Below, piece after piece: positions 8,092 to 17,473 of a stretch of 64,000 bases of DNA (positions within the stretch are counted from its first letter, which is position 1; each line of letters opens with the position of its first letter). The notes below the pieces were generated by a model. It ran no database searches, had not been told where the DNA came from, and was given only the letters and a program-made list of their open reading frames with translations. The DNA is taken from positions 839,001 to 903,000 of the forward strand of contig NZ_CP059902.1 of NCBI RefSeq assembly GCF_014127105.1. Reading direction: 5' to 3'. The translations under genes and the position numbers were made by a program. This stretch comes from Devosia sp. MC521 (GTDB lineage: Bacteria > Pseudomonadota > Alphaproteobacteria > Rhizobiales > Devosiaceae).

Positions 8092-9096
8092 ATGGACATT
8101 CAGACCCTAAAACGCTCCCGACGGTTCTCCGTCGCCCCTATGCTCGATTGGACCGACCGGCACTGCCGCGTGCTCCATCGGCTGCTGACGCACCATTCCC
8201 TGCTGTTCACCGAAATGGTGACAACGGGTGCTGTGGTGCATGGCGATGCGGAGCGGCACCTGCGGTTTGATCCGGTTGAACAGCCCGTCGCCTTGCAATT
8301 GGGTGGGTCCGATCCCGTCGATCTCGCCACGGCGTGCAAAATCGCCGAAACTTTTGGCTATAACGAGATCAATCTCAATGTCGGTTGCCCGTCAGATCGC
8401 GTCCAGTCCGGCCGCTTTGGCGCCTGCCTCATGGCCGAGCCTGATCTCGTGGCTGACTGTGTGAAGGCCATGCGCGACGCAACTTCGCTCCCCGTTACCG
8501 TCAAATGCCGCATCGGCATTGATGATCAGGACATTGAAGAGAGCTTGGATCGCTTCGCCGACAAAATGGTCGAAGCCGAAGTGGACGCGCTTTATGTCCA
8601 CGCCCGCAAGGCCTGGCTAAAAGGCCTGTCGCCGAAAGAAAACCGCACCATTCCGCCGCTCGAATATGCCCGCGTTTATCGCCTGAAGCAGCGCCTGCCG
8701 CATGTGCAGATGCTGATCAATGGCGGCATCGAAACGTTTGAGCAGATCGACGAGCATATGCAGCATATGGATGGGGTGATGGTGGGCCGCGCCGCCTATC
8801 ACAATCCCATGCTGATGGCCGAGGTGGAGGCGCGTCTCTTCGACGACACCCGCGCCGTGCCCGATTTCACGCAAATCATGGCTTCTATGGCCGATTATGC
8901 CGAAGGCGAATTGGCCAAGGGCACGCGGCTGAACAATATCGCCCGCCACATGCTGGGCCTCGCCAATGGCCGTCCGGGCGCGCGTCAGTTCCGGCAAATC
9001 ATGAGTGTCGATGCCTGCAAGGCAGGCGCGGGACCGGAAGTATTTGCGCGCGCAGTGGCCGTGGTCGAAGACCGCGCTGTTGAAGAAATCGCCTAA
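8092..9096 (+). CDS. dusA: tRNA-dihydrouridine(20/20a) synthase DusA
   Basis: This FMN enzyme reduces uridine 20/20a in the D-loop of tRNA using NADPH. The N-terminus has the family motif SVAPMLDWTD (about 13-22), the substrate-base contact segment with the catalytic Cys99 in LNVGCPSDRVQSG, and ADVD-like and INGGI segments of the TIM barrel later on. The length (334 residues) and the RFGACLM segment after the catalytic Cys fit DusA rather than DusB or DusC. The stop codon overlaps the stop of the convergent protease gene by four bases. Confidence 0.93.
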   Translation: MDIQTLKRSRRFSVAPMLDWTDRHCRVLHRLLTHHSLLFTEMVTTGAVVHGDAERHLRFDPVEQPVALQLGGSDPVDLATACKIAETFGYNEINLNVGCPSDRVQSGRFGACLMAEPDLVADCVKAMRDATSLPVTVKCRIGIDDQDIEESLDRFADKMVEAEVDALYVHARKAWLKGLSPKENRTIPPLEYARVYRLKQRLPHVQMLINGGIETFEQIDEHMQHMDGVMVGRAAYHNPMLMAEVEARLFDDTRAVPDFTQIMASMADYAEGELAKGTRLNNIARHMLGLANGRPGARQFRQIMSVDACKAGAGPEVFARAVAVVEDRAVEEIA

Positions 9097-9797
9097 TCGG
9101 CGATTTCGAGCGAATTCTGCGTCACCGAATAGCGGCTGAGCGTTTCAAGGAAGGTCATGCCCAAAAGGCTGGTTTCCAAAACGCCTTCGCGCGTCACCAG
9201 CGCCGTAATATTGCGCCGCTCAATGCCGCCAACGCTGATCGAGCTTAGCCGCACCCGTGCGGCGAGGCCTTGCCCATTGGCGGTGGAGACCGGCACGATA
9301 TAGCGCAAATCCTCGGTTCTAATCCCCGCTGCTTCCGCATCCGGTACGGTCAGCACCACAGTCGATGCGCCCGTGTCGAACACCATTGGCGTTTCGTGGC
9401 CGTTCACGTTCGTGCGCACTTCAAAGTGCCCGTTCATGCCACGGCGGAACGTTGCCGTGCCGCCTTGCGCATCGACAAGCGCCACGCCGGGCTGGAGTTC
9501 GCCCGCGACTCGCTGGGCGACATTAAAAATCTCATCGCGATAGGTGTAGGTGACGATGACGATGGCGAAAATGCCGACCCACCCAATCACACCGCCGACC
9601 AGTTCAGCCGCACGGAACCGGCGGGCAGACATGCCACCCGCCACTATGATCAAAATAATCACCAGCGGCACCAGCTGGGCCGTCTGCATTTGGCTCAGGC
9701 CGATCAGCGTGCCCGCATCGGCGCTGATCAACAGCGCAATGCCAACCGCGATCACCAGGGCTAGGCCAATAAACAGCATTCTCGTTTCGCTCCGCAC
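9093..9797 (-). CDS. Membrane-bound retropepsin-like aspartic protease (TIGR02281 type)
   Basis: The first 85 residues contain three hydrophobic helices (about 8-25, 42-55, 67-85). The C-terminal domain, about residues 110-234, carries the single aspartic-protease motif FDTGAS (Asp141) followed by the hydrophobic strand VVLTV and a GMTFLETLSRY segment. One such motif per chain means it must dimerise, as in retroviral pepsins. The domain should face the periplasm. This family is widespread in Alphaproteobacteria, and its substrate is unknown to me. It shares a four-base stop overlap with dusA and starts 48 bases downstream of the end of cobS on the same strand. Confidence 0.82.
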   Translation of the reverse strand: MRSETRMLFIGLALVIAVGIALLISADAGTLIGLSQMQTAQLVPLVIILIIVAGGMSARRFRAAELVGGVIGWVGIFAIVIVTYTYRDEIFNVAQRVAGELQPGVALVDAQGGTATFRRGMNGHFEVRTNVNGHETPMVFDTGASTVVLTVPDAEAAGIRTEDLRYIVPVSTANGQGLAARVRLSSISVGGIERRNITALVTREGVLETSLLGMTFLETLSRYSVTQNSLEIAD

Positions 9798-9845
9798 CGT
9801 CGCACGCAGTCCATTTAGGCGCGCACTGCCGACATTTTAAAGGCG

Positions 9846-10670
9846 TTAAATGAAGAGAAGTAAAAGAGTGATCCCGACGATCTCACCCAGCGCGCCAGCT
9901 GCGCCCAAAAGGTCGCCCGTTTGCCCCTTCACGAGCCGCATGCACCATTTGGTCCAGCCAAAGCTCAGGAGCCCGATGCCTGCCATTGCGACCAGAGTGC
10001 CAATCGGGCCCACGTAAAATCCGCAGCCGATGCAGAACAAAACTGTCGTCAGCGCGATGCCAATCCAGAAGTCGCGCGCCGAGAGAATACCGGCTGTGGC
10101 CGCGACGCCGTCAGAACGCGCTGGAGGCAGGGCATGTGCCATCCAAAGCCCCGCCACGCGCCCATAAGTGCTGGCACAAAGCCACAAAATGGCCCCCATA
10201 ATCGCGCTCTGTTCAGCCATTGCGGTGAGGGCGGTGACACGCAAAACGAGAAACAGACACAGCGCCGCCACCCCATAAGTGCCGTGCCGACTGTCCTTGA
10301 AAATCTCCAAGCGCCGCTCGGGCGTATAGCCGCCAAACAGCCCATCAGCCGCATCGGCGATAGCGTCTTCCATCATCCCGCCGCCGACAATGATCATCGC
10401 CGCAACCGCCAATGTCGCCGCAAAAGCTGTCGGAAGACCCGCGCTAACTCCAAGCACTAAAACAGCAATTGGGAAAATGCCGATGATGATAGAGGCAAAG
10501 GGCAGGGCCCGTGCGATCCGCCCCAAGTCGGGAACTTCATGCGGCGAAGACCCGGTCGGTAGCCGCGAAAAGAATCGCAGCGTCATCACAATATCCGCCC
10601 AAAACCGGGTGAGGGCATTGCTCTTAGCGTGCGTTTCGCCCGGTTCTTTCGGCAAATCGGTCAATTGCAT
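9846..10670 (-). CDS. cobS: Adenosylcobinamide-GDP ribazoletransferase CobS
   Basis: This integral membrane enzyme joins adenosylcobinamide-GDP and alpha-ribazole in the last steps of vitamin B12 assembly. The family signature is EDAIADAADGLFGG (about 101-114), followed by the KDSRHGTYG segment (about 125-133); several hydrophobic helices cover the rest. The 274-residue length is normal, with an extra N-terminal 20 polar residues. It is divergent from cobT, which makes the alpha-ribazole phosphate precursor, so the 59 bases between them must hold both promoters. No cobalamin riboswitch is visible and there is little room for one. Confidence 0.92.
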   Translation of the reverse strand: MQLTDLPKEPGETHAKSNALTRFWADIVMTLRFFSRLPTGSSPHEVPDLGRIARALPFASIIIGIFPIAVLVLGVSAGLPTAFAATLAVAAMIIVGGGMMEDAIADAADGLFGGYTPERRLEIFKDSRHGTYGVAALCLFLVLRVTALTAMAEQSAIMGAILWLCASTYGRVAGLWMAHALPPARSDGVAATAGILSARDFWIGIALTTVLFCIGCGFYVGPIGTLVAMAGIGLLSFGWTKWCMRLVKGQTGDLLGAAGALGEIVGITLLLLFI

Positions 10671-10729
10671 TCAGCTCCGATATGGGCAACAAGACCCGCG
10701 CTTCTCTAACATATTGCGCCGGACCTACC

Positions 10730-11752
10730 ATGCCCGCTCTCAATCCCGCATTTGCCGACATCATTGAACTGTTGATTGCAGTACCCGATGGCGATGATGC
10801 CGCGGTCGCGGCAGTGCGCCAGCGCGACGCAGCGCTCACAAAGCCCGTCGGCTCGCTCGGGCGTCTGGAAGAATTGGTCGAGTTTCTCGCGCGTTGGCAG
10901 CACCGTTCCAAGCCGCGCCTCGACAACCCAATGGTCACGATCTTCGCGGGAAATCATGGGGTTACGGATCAGGGCGTGTCGCCTTATCCGCGTGAAGTGA
11001 CCGCCCAAATGGTCCAGAATTTCACCAATGGTGGTGCTGCGATTTCGCAGATTTGCGGCCTGCACGAGATCAATCTGCGCGTCTTTGAACTCGCCCTTGA
11101 GCTGCCGACAGGCGATATCACCAAGGAGCCCGCCCTCGACGATCAGATGTGCGCCGCAACCATCGCCTATGGCATGGAAGCCGTCGCCGGTAAGCCGGAT
11201 CTGATCTGCTTGGGTGAAATGGGCATCGGAAATACCACAATCGCCGCAGCCATTTACGCAGCGCTTTATGGTGGTAAAGGTGCAGACTGGGTTGGTCGGG
11301 GCACTGGCGTTGACGATGCGGGCCTCGCCCGCAAGGCCGATGCAGTCGATCGTGCTTTGGCCTTCCATGCCGGAAATCTGGAGCACCCGCTTGAGATTCT
11401 CGCACGCCTCGGGGGGCGTGAGATCGCAGCCATGCTCGGCGCCTTGCTCGCGGCCCGCCACCAGAAAGTTCCTGTTGTTATTGATGGGTATGTGGCCACG
11501 GCCGCCGCTGCTATCGCCCACGCGATCAACCCAGCCGCGATCAATCACTGCCTCTTTGCGCATGTTTCGGCCGAAACCGCCCACGCGCGCGTCTTGGAAA
11601 ACCTGGGGCAGGTTGGCTTGCTCGATCTTGGTATGCGTCTTGGTGAAGGCACGGGTGCCGCACTCGCAGCCGTCATGGCCAAGACCGCGCTGCACCTTCA
11701 CAACAATATGGCAACCTTTGAATCGGCCTCGGTCTCGAACAAGCAGGCCTAG
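10730..11752 (+). CDS. cobT: Nicotinate-nucleotide-dimethylbenzimidazole phosphoribosyltransferase CobT
   Basis: The enzyme makes alpha-ribazole-5-phosphate from dimethylbenzimidazole and nicotinate mononucleotide for the lower ligand of B12. It shows the N-terminal TKPVGSLGRLEEL block (about 38-50), the substrate loop around FAGNHGVTDQGVSPYP, and the C-terminal GMRLGEGTGAA motif holding the expected catalytic Glu. I chose the ATG at 10730 (340 aa, the usual length); an upstream ATG at 10682 would leave only 11 bases between it and the divergent cobS start. The stop overlaps the convergent gene by four bases. Confidence 0.93.
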   Translation: MPALNPAFADIIELLIAVPDGDDAAVAAVRQRDAALTKPVGSLGRLEELVEFLARWQHRSKPRLDNPMVTIFAGNHGVTDQGVSPYPREVTAQMVQNFTNGGAAISQICGLHEINLRVFELALELPTGDITKEPALDDQMCAATIAYGMEAVAGKPDLICLGEMGIGNTTIAAAIYAALYGGKGADWVGRGTGVDDAGLARKADAVDRALAFHAGNLEHPLEILARLGGREIAAMLGALLAARHQKVPVVIDGYVATAAAAIAHAINPAAINHCLFAHVSAETAHARVLENLGQVGLLDLGMRLGEGTGAALAAVMAKTALHLHNNMATFESASVSNKQA

Positions 11753-12417
11753 TTCTCTGCCGAGGTTTCATCTGGCAGCGGCCTAAAATCAAAACCTTTT
11801 GGCCCCGGTTCAAGGGCCAAAAGGTCAACGCTCATATCATTGCGGAAGCGCATAACTGAAGCTGCAGCAAGCATTTCGAGCGCGGTGATGTCCTTTGCCT
11901 TCACGGCGGCATTGAGGGCCGCGTGTTCCACCAGAAAGTGCCGGATGTAAGTTTCGGCCATGATCTGCTTTTGCTGGTCGCTCAGCTGGGCGAAGGCAGG
12001 ATCGATCGAAAACGCAGCGCGGAGCTGCGTCTGAACGGCGGAATTGTCGACCTTGGTCGAGTAAGCGCCGTTCGCCGTGATCCAGTTGAGAATCCAATAC
12101 GACGTCAGCGCATCCGCGACATTTCCCAGCTCCAGCCCATCCTTGGCCACGAGCTCCTGCCAAGTGTCCAGAGCCGAGTTTTTCTCAAAAGCCTCTCGCA
12201 GATTGTCGCGCGCTTCCACGCCTGCCGACCAGCGGATTTCTTCAAGGAACTCGCGCTCAATGCGCGCCGAGGTTGTGGGAGAAAAATGGTACGAGGTGTC
12301 GAACGTCTCGTCTTCAACCTCTTCGGTTGGCGCCATCGGTGCAGTGGCAGGGGCTTCTTGCGCAATGCCAACAGTCAGGCTGAAACCGAAAAACAGTAGA
12401 GACGCTAAAATTCGCAT
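11749..12417 (-). CDS. Secreted hypothetical protein, DUF6683-like
   Basis: The predicted 222-residue protein begins with a clear signal peptide (MRILASLLFFGFSL..., probable cleavage near residue 20) and is then an acidic, helical periplasmic domain. A central block resembling NVADALTSYWILNWITAN reminds me of DUF6683 proteins, whose function is unknown; this resemblance is from memory and only moderate. I chose the ATG at 12417 because GGAGG lies five bases before it; an upstream in-frame ATG at 12438 would spoil the signal peptide. It overlaps the cobT stop by four bases and lies 72 bases downstream of the next gene start region. Confidence 0.6.
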   Translation of the reverse strand: MRILASLLFFGFSLTVGIAQEAPATAPMAPTEEVEDETFDTSYHFSPTTSARIEREFLEEIRWSAGVEARDNLREAFEKNSALDTWQELVAKDGLELGNVADALTSYWILNWITANGAYSTKVDNSAVQTQLRAAFSIDPAFAQLSDQQKQIMAETYIRHFLVEHAALNAAVKAKDITALEMLAAASVMRFRNDMSVDLLALEPGPKGFDFRPLPDETSAEN

Positions 12418-12489
12418 AAAATCCTCCGACGCGGACATAGTCGCTATCCGCGTCGAAAATGTCGATCCTATGTCAGGCGATGTGAAAGC

Positions 12490-14016
12490 TTATCCCGCTG
12501 CGGAATAAATCTCGAGGCGGTCGTGGCGTTCAACAACTGGCGCAACGGCATCCATCACGCGCTGGCGCGGGAAAGTCGCAATGACCTCTGTGCCAAAGCG
12601 TAGCTTGGAGAAGAGATCAAAACGACCTTGGTGCAGGTCCATGATCTTCTGAACGATCGGCAGGCCCAGCCCAGCGCCTTGTTCGGCCGTCTTCTGTGCC
12701 AGAGAGCCCTGACCGAATGACGACAGAACGGTCTCGATTTCGTTTTCTGGGATGCCCGGACCATTGTCCTTAACCGAGATCATTTGTCCGCCGTCTGCGC
12801 TGCGCTGCACGACCAAAACCACCTTGCCATTTTGGGGAGTGAACTTGATGGCGTTGGACAAAAGGTTGAGCACAACTTGGCGGATGGCGCGTTCGTCACC
12901 CCAGAGTTTTGGCAAGTTGTCGCCAAAATTATAGGCCAATTCGATCCCGCGTGAGCGCGCGCGCAGTTCCATCATGCGGCGGCAATCTTCCGAAATGTCG
13001 ATCAGCGATACGGCTTCTTCGTTGAGCTCGTATTTGCCCGCCTCAATGCGGCTGAGGTCAAGCAGCTCATTGATAAGGTTCAGCAAATGCTGGCCACTGG
13101 CGTGAATATCGGTCGCATACTCGCGATACTGCGCAACTTGGTGTGCGCCCAATAGCTCGGATTTGAGTACTTCGGAGAAGCCGATGATCGCGTTCAGTGG
13201 CGTGCGCAACTCATGGCTCATTGTTGCCAGAAACTGGCTCTTGGCAATGTTGGCCTGCTCAGCGTGGCGGCGCGCTTCGTCCGACATGTTGCGCGCTTCT
13301 TCCAACTCAGCGATCAGCGCATCCTTTTCGGCCTGGTGCGCGATCGTCTCAAGTTCGGAAGCGTGAAGCTGACGAGCGAGGTAGAGGAAAAACACTTCGC
13401 CACAGATGGCCACGGCCGACAGGGTGAAGTTCAATGTGCCGCCAGCCAGCATCATCACAGCTGATGCGGAGATTGTTACGGGCAGGGTGCTTGCGAGCGT
13501 TGCAATGGGCAGTGTGTGCGTGGCTATGGCATTGCTGGCGATGGTCACCAGCACCATGGCAAACAGAACCGGCGTCAAGCCTGCTTGTGCTTCCAGCATC
13601 GGGAAGACTGCAAGCAAGGCGAGGGCCATGCCGCCGATGGTTTCAGCGATAGCGAAGTTAGTGGTCCAGCGGGCAGCGTTGAAACGGTTTGGGGGCACCG
13701 ACAAGAAGCGGCGCGCCATCAGCACGACCACGAGCAAGCTGGCAATAACGACCCCGGCCCATAGGCCCGTAATGGTCAACGGGACCCAGAAGCTGGCAAC
13801 GACGGCGAGAATGATAATGATTGCTGCCATGGGCAGCGCTGCGCCGAGGCGGGCGTTGGCGTAGTCCCGCATCAATTCATAATCGAAATCAGCGCGCGTG
13901 CCAGAACTGGACGTCAATCGTTGACGTGCTTCCAACACCGTTTTTTGGGCGATGCGCTTGCCGTCGCGCGCCGAACGCAAACGGTCATCGGCAATATAAG
14001 CCGGCATGGACGCCAT
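12490..14016 (-). CDS. Membrane sensor histidine kinase of the PleC/DivJ/PdhS type
   Basis: Residues 61-213 form about six hydrophobic helices, followed by a coiled-coil linker (about 218-258), a HisKA domain with the phospho-accepting His268 in MSHELRTPLNAIIGFSE, and a HATPase domain with the N-box NLLSNAIKFT and the G-boxes DNGPGIP and GAGLGLPI. The H-box sequence and the layout resemble alphaproteobacterial kinases acting on DivK/PleD-like regulators in cell-cycle control; no PAS domain is visible. There is no adjacent response regulator, as usual for that group. A CtrA-like half-matching site lies 76 bases upstream. Start is either 14016 or the ATG three codons later. Confidence 0.82.
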   Translation of the reverse strand: MASMPAYIADDRLRSARDGKRIAQKTVLEARQRLTSSSGTRADFDYELMRDYANARLGAALPMAAIIIILAVVASFWVPLTITGLWAGVVIASLLVVVLMARRFLSVPPNRFNAARWTTNFAIAETIGGMALALLAVFPMLEAQAGLTPVLFAMVLVTIASNAIATHTLPIATLASTLPVTISASAVMMLAGGTLNFTLSAVAICGEVFFLYLARQLHASELETIAHQAEKDALIAELEEARNMSDEARRHAEQANIAKSQFLATMSHELRTPLNAIIGFSEVLKSELLGAHQVAQYREYATDIHASGQHLLNLINELLDLSRIEAGKYELNEEAVSLIDISEDCRRMMELRARSRGIELAYNFGDNLPKLWGDERAIRQVVLNLLSNAIKFTPQNGKVVLVVQRSADGGQMISVKDNGPGIPENEIETVLSSFGQGSLAQKTAEQGAGLGLPIVQKIMDLHQGRFDLFSKLRFGTEVIATFPRQRVMDAVAPVVERHDRLEIYSAAG

Positions 14017-14091
14017 GGACTCTTACTCGTTACACAACAGCGAGCAATTACGCGCTCGCACCATCTTTGTGGGACATTAGGCGTCTCGTGG

Positions 14092-14106
14092 TTAACGAGG
14101 CGTTTA
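14092..14106. promoter_or_regulatory. CtrA-like site, one mismatch
   Basis: TTAA, seven bases, then TTTA, against the CtrA consensus TTAA-N7-TTAA. It lies between the divergent histidine kinase and Lrp-type regulator. One mismatch makes it a weak call. Confidence 0.25.
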
Positions 14107-14296
14107 TCTATCCCACCGCATTGGGCATATCCGACCGGCGGTGCGCGGCTAGAAACTGGTTAATATTCTCCTGAGACGTTCGAACACGTTGTCGTGCGCA
14201 ATTTTATTGCGCAAAATTCGCCGATGTGGCACTCAGAGGGGCCAGTTGGCCGGTTGGTTCGGCCCTGTAGTGGAATCTGATTTCTGGGGGAGCAGA

Positions 14297-14782
14297 ATGG
14301 CGCTCGACAAGATTGACCGTAAAATACTCACCATTCTACAAAAAGACGCGACGATGCCGGTCGCCGAGATTGGGCGTAAAGTCGGGTTGTCGACCACTCC
14401 ATGCTGGCGCCGCATTCAAAAAATGGAAGAAGACGGCGTTATTCAGCGTCGTGTTGCTGTCCTCGATCCGGGCAAGGTCAATGTTGGCGTTACCGTATTT
14501 GTCTCGGTCAAAACAAACGAGCACAACGATGCTTGGATGCGCAAATTCGCTGGTGTGATTGATGAATTTCCAGAAGTCGTAGAATTCTATCGCATGAGCG
14601 GCGAGGTCGATTATTTGATGCGCGTGGTGGTGCCAGACATTGGTGCCTATGACACATTCTATAAGCGCCTCATTAGCAAAATTAACCTGACCGACGTCAG
14701 CTCGGCCTTCGCGATGGGGCAGATCAAATACACGACGGCTTTGCCGCTCGATTTCGCCATCGTTGTTGACGACGACAAATAG
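14297..14782 (+). CDS. Lrp/AsnC family transcriptional regulator
   Basis: The 161-residue protein has an N-terminal winged helix-turn-helix (ALDKIDRKILTILQKDA, with VGLSTTPCWRRIQKME as the recognition part, about 25-40) and a C-terminal RAM/ACT-like domain (about 65-150) that binds amino acids and forms octamers. The pattern VVEFYRMSGEVDYLMRVV is classic for the family. Such proteins regulate amino-acid uptake or catabolism genes; the target is unknown. The ATG at 14297 has GGGGGAG eight bases upstream; an upstream extension to 14189 looks spurious. It is divergent from the histidine kinase and convergent with moaA. Confidence 0.9.
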   Translation: MALDKIDRKILTILQKDATMPVAEIGRKVGLSTTPCWRRIQKMEEDGVIQRRVAVLDPGKVNVGVTVFVSVKTNEHNDAWMRKFAGVIDEFPEVVEFYRMSGEVDYLMRVVVPDIGAYDTFYKRLISKINLTDVSSAFAMGQIKYTTALPLDFAIVVDDDK

Positions 14783-14808
14783 GCTTTGCGGGTAGCGATT
14801 GGGGGCGA

Positions 14809-15822
14809 CTAGCCCCCGGTCACGCTCATATGACGCCCCAGCGCTGGCTTTGGTCGCGCACGATCAATCACGAAATCATGGCCCTTGGGCTTTATGAGCA
14901 TCGCTTGGTCCATGGCGGTTTCAAGCCCTTCGAGGCCGCCATCACGCAACGCATCACGTAGATTGACTTGGTCCTCTTGACCAAGGCACAAGAACAGCTG
15001 GCCTGTAGCCGTTAGACGGACCCGATTGCAGCTCTCGCAAAAATTATGGCTCATCGGTGTGATGAAACCCATAATGCCGTCGGTCTCGGCCACATGCACA
15101 TAGCGGGCAGGGCCGCCTGTGCGCTTATCCAGACGCGTGAGCGTATACCGCTGCTTTAGCTGATCGTGGAGCTCGCGCAGGGGCAGGTAGCTATCTACGC
15201 GATCAAGCCCCACCTCGCCGAGCGGCATGCCTTCGATCAGTGTGAGGCCCATGCCCTTACCATGGGCCCAAGCCATCATGGCGCCAATCTCATCGTCATT
15301 GACACCACGCATGGCAACCATGTTGATTTTGAGTTTGAGGCCAGAAGCTAATGCAGCGTCAATGCCTTGGAAGACGTCACCGATCCGTCCGCGCCGAGTG
15401 ATCTCCCGGAATCGCTGTTCGTCCAGCGTGTCGAGAGACACATTGATCCGCTCAACACCGGCGGCCTTCAGGTCTTCGGCATATTTCGCCAGCTGGCTAC
15501 CATTCGTCGTCAGTGTGAGTTCTTCGAGCCCCTCGCCGATATGGCTTCCGAGGCTGCGCACCAAATCCATGATATCACGCCGGACCAAAGGCTCCCCGCC
15601 GGTCAGGCGAATTTTGGTCGTACCGCGTGCGATAAACGCCCCTGCAATCGCTTCGATTTCTTCAAAGCTGAGCACTTCCTTTTTGGGCAGGAAGGTCATC
15701 TCTTCGGCCATGCAATAGACGCAGCGGAAATCACAGCGATCTGTCACCGAAATGCGCAGATAGCTGATCTGTCGACCATAGCGGTCAATGAGCGGTCGTG
15801 ATGGTGCGATAGATGCATTCAT
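14809..15822 (-). CDS. moaA: GTP 3',8-cyclase MoaA
   Basis: This radical-SAM enzyme turns GTP into 3',8-cyclo-7,8-dihydro-GTP, the first step of molybdenum cofactor synthesis. With the ATG at 15822 it is 337 residues. The SAM-binding cluster cysteines are C30, C34 and C37 in CDFRCVYC; the second cluster is in [18 protein letters not shown] near residue 265; and the chain ends in Gly-Gly, which is required in MoaA. An extension to 15897 is not supported and would cross the terminator of the upstream gene. No other moa genes are nearby in the window. Confidence 0.94.
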   Translation of the reverse strand: MNASIAPSRPLIDRYGRQISYLRISVTDRCDFRCVYCMAEEMTFLPKKEVLSFEEIEAIAGAFIARGTTKIRLTGGEPLVRRDIMDLVRSLGSHIGEGLEELTLTTNGSQLAKYAEDLKAAGVERINVSLDTLDEQRFREITRRGRIGDVFQGIDAALASGLKLKINMVAMRGVNDDEIGAMMAWAHGKGMGLTLIEGMPLGEVGLDRVDSYLPLRELHDQLKQRYTLTRLDKRTGGPARYVHVAETDGIMGFITPMSHNFCESCNRVRLTATGQLFLCLGQEDQVNLRDALRDGGLEGLETAMDQAMLIKPKGHDFVIDRARPKPALGRHMSVTGG

Positions 15823-15862
15823 GTCGCCCAATCTAATTGCCGAATGATGCGACGGAAAGCGT

Positions 15863-15892
15863 AGAAAACAAAAAGGGCCGCCGAAGCGACCC
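15863..15892 (-). terminator. Terminator after the L,D-transpeptidase gene
   Basis: On the minus strand GGGTCGC, loop TTCG and GCGGCCC (15892 to 15875) are followed by TTTTTGTTTT. The stable UUCG tetraloop and T-run make a good terminator separating this gene from moaA. Confidence 0.8.
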
Positions 15893-15914
15893 TTCAAAAT
15901 CTATTTGGCGTCAA

Positions 15915-16505
15915 TCAGTGATTGACGACGATGCGTGCGCCAACCTGAACACGATCATAAAGGTCGATAACGTCGTCATTGGTCAGACGAATACAACCGG
16001 ATGAAACGGCTTGTCCAATCGACCAAGGCTCAGACGTGCCGTGGACGCGGTAGAGCGTCGAGCCGATGTAGAGCGCGCGTGCGCCCATCGGGTTATCAGG
16101 GCCGCCTGGCATGAATGCTGGCAGGTCTGGGACGCGCTTGCGCATTGCTGGCGGCGGCGTCCAAGTGGGCCATTCTGCCTTGCGGGTTACTCGGTGCGCG
16201 CCACTCCAAGTGAAACCGTCGCGGCCAACGCCGATACCATACTTCATCGCCTTACCGTCTTCTAAGACGAGATACAGGCGGCGTTCACCGGTTTCGATCA
16301 CGATCGTGCCGGGCTTCTGGTTGGTTTCGTAATCAACCACTTGCTTCTTAATTGGGCTGCCGCCGCGGCCACCCGGTGTCGCGACACGTTCTTCAAACTG
16401 ATTTGTATCTGGGTTGTACCAGCGTGCGGCGGAGCTCGGTAGGACCGTGCTGATCGCCAGCAGGATCGACAGACCGAACGCCAGTGCTATTTTTGTAATG
16501 CTCAT
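15915..16505 (-). CDS. Periplasmic L,D-transpeptidase (YkuD domain)
   Basis: The product has an N-terminal signal peptide (about 1-26), then a catalytic YkuD domain from about residue 70 to the end. The catalytic motif is SSGCIRL, with the preceding HGTSEPWSIG, so the Cys and His nucleophile pair is intact. Enzymes of this type crosslink peptidoglycan stem peptides (3-3 bonds) or attach proteins to the wall; Hyphomicrobiales rely heavily on 3-3 crosslinks, including at the growing pole. At 196 residues it is the compact form without a LysM domain. It has its own terminator. Confidence 0.9.
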   Translation of the reverse strand: MSITKIALAFGLSILLAISTVLPSSAARWYNPDTNQFEERVATPGGRGGSPIKKQVVDYETNQKPGTIVIETGERRLYLVLEDGKAMKYGIGVGRDGFTWSGAHRVTRKAEWPTWTPPPAMRKRVPDLPAFMPGGPDNPMGARALYIGSTLYRVHGTSEPWSIGQAVSSGCIRLTNDDVIDLYDRVQVGARIVVNH

Positions 16506-16754
16506 GCGTCCACTTGGCCTTATTGACTGTGCGACTCAGTACCTATGTCGCGACAACTTGTGTACTTACTGCGACCAAGGGCACTAGAAAAGATAATGCA
16601 GGCCATTGGCGGCTTTCCGCGACGCATCATACGGTTATTGTGTTGCTAGTCGGTTACAATTGCTCCTGGTCGGCGCGCATACGCGACGAAGGTTTGGTTG
16701 ACGCGAACACTGGGTCCTGCCACATCGCGGGCCATCGGATAGAAGGATTTTGGC

Positions 16755-17453
16755 ATGAGCGAAGACCTCAAGCGTAAAGCGGCGGAAATGGCTGTTGCGG
16801 ACGTAAAGTCCGGCATGCGGCTGGGATTGGGCACCGGCTCGACCGCCAAGCACTTCGTTGATCTGTTGGGCCAGCGTGTTGCAGACGGTCTGGACGTGAT
16901 CTGTGTGCCGACTTCTGAAGTCACTGCCGCACAAGCCAAAAGCCTGAATATCCCTTTGTCAGATCTCGATACTTTGGATCGCCTTGATCTGACTGTTGAC
17001 GGTGCCGATGAACTCGATGAACACCTCAATCTCATCAAGGGTGGTGGCGGCGCGCTGCTGCGTGAAAAGATTGTGGCCGCTGCCTCAGACGCGATGATTG
17101 TTATCGCCGATGGCACCAAGCGCGTCGAAATGCTCGGCCGTTTTCCTTTGCCTATTGAGGTCAACCGCTTTGGCTTGGGCGCGACGCGCCACTCTGTCGA
17201 AGAGGTTCTTAAAGCTCACGGAGCGGAGGGCGGCCTCAAGTTGCGTGGCGAAGATAAAGGACAAGTCTTTGTCACTGACGGTGGACACTTGATCCTTGAC
17301 GCTTTTTTTGGCCGTATTTCGCAGCCAGAAGTGCTTTCGAACGACCTGCTGAACATTCCGGGTGTTGTCCAACACGGACTTTTCCTGAATATGTGCCGCA
17401 AGGCTTATGTCGCGACGCCAGATGGCGTAGTGGTGATTGAAACAGGTAATTGA
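16755..17453 (+). CDS. rpiA: Ribose-5-phosphate isomerase A
   Basis: This enzyme interconverts ribose-5-phosphate and ribulose-5-phosphate in the non-oxidative pentose phosphate pathway. Signature segments are [12 protein letters not shown] (about 24-35), TVDGADELD (about 81-89) and [11 protein letters not shown] (about 96-106), which include the catalytic Asp, Glu and Lys residues of RpiA. The length (232 residues) is normal. AAGGA about eight bases before the ATG supports the start. It is followed after 20 bases by a DUF2059 protein gene, likely in the same transcript, ending at the terminator at 18023. Confidence 0.95.
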   Translation: MSEDLKRKAAEMAVADVKSGMRLGLGTGSTAKHFVDLLGQRVADGLDVICVPTSEVTAAQAKSLNIPLSDLDTLDRLDLTVDGADELDEHLNLIKGGGGALLREKIVAAASDAMIVIADGTKRVEMLGRFPLPIEVNRFGLGATRHSVEEVLKAHGAEGGLKLRGEDKGQVFVTDGGHLILDAFFGRISQPEVLSNDLLNIPGVVQHGLFLNMCRKAYVATPDGVVVIETGN

Positions 17454-17473
17454 TTGAGGGTGGACCGGGCCTG

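Noticed and set aside
10625..10735. Cobalamin riboswitch between cobS and cobT
   Set aside because: The gap is only 59 bases and shows no B12-box-like sequence.
16545..16652. A 35-codon ORF upstream of rpiA
   Set aside because: No ribosome site and no recognisable features; better seen as leader DNA.
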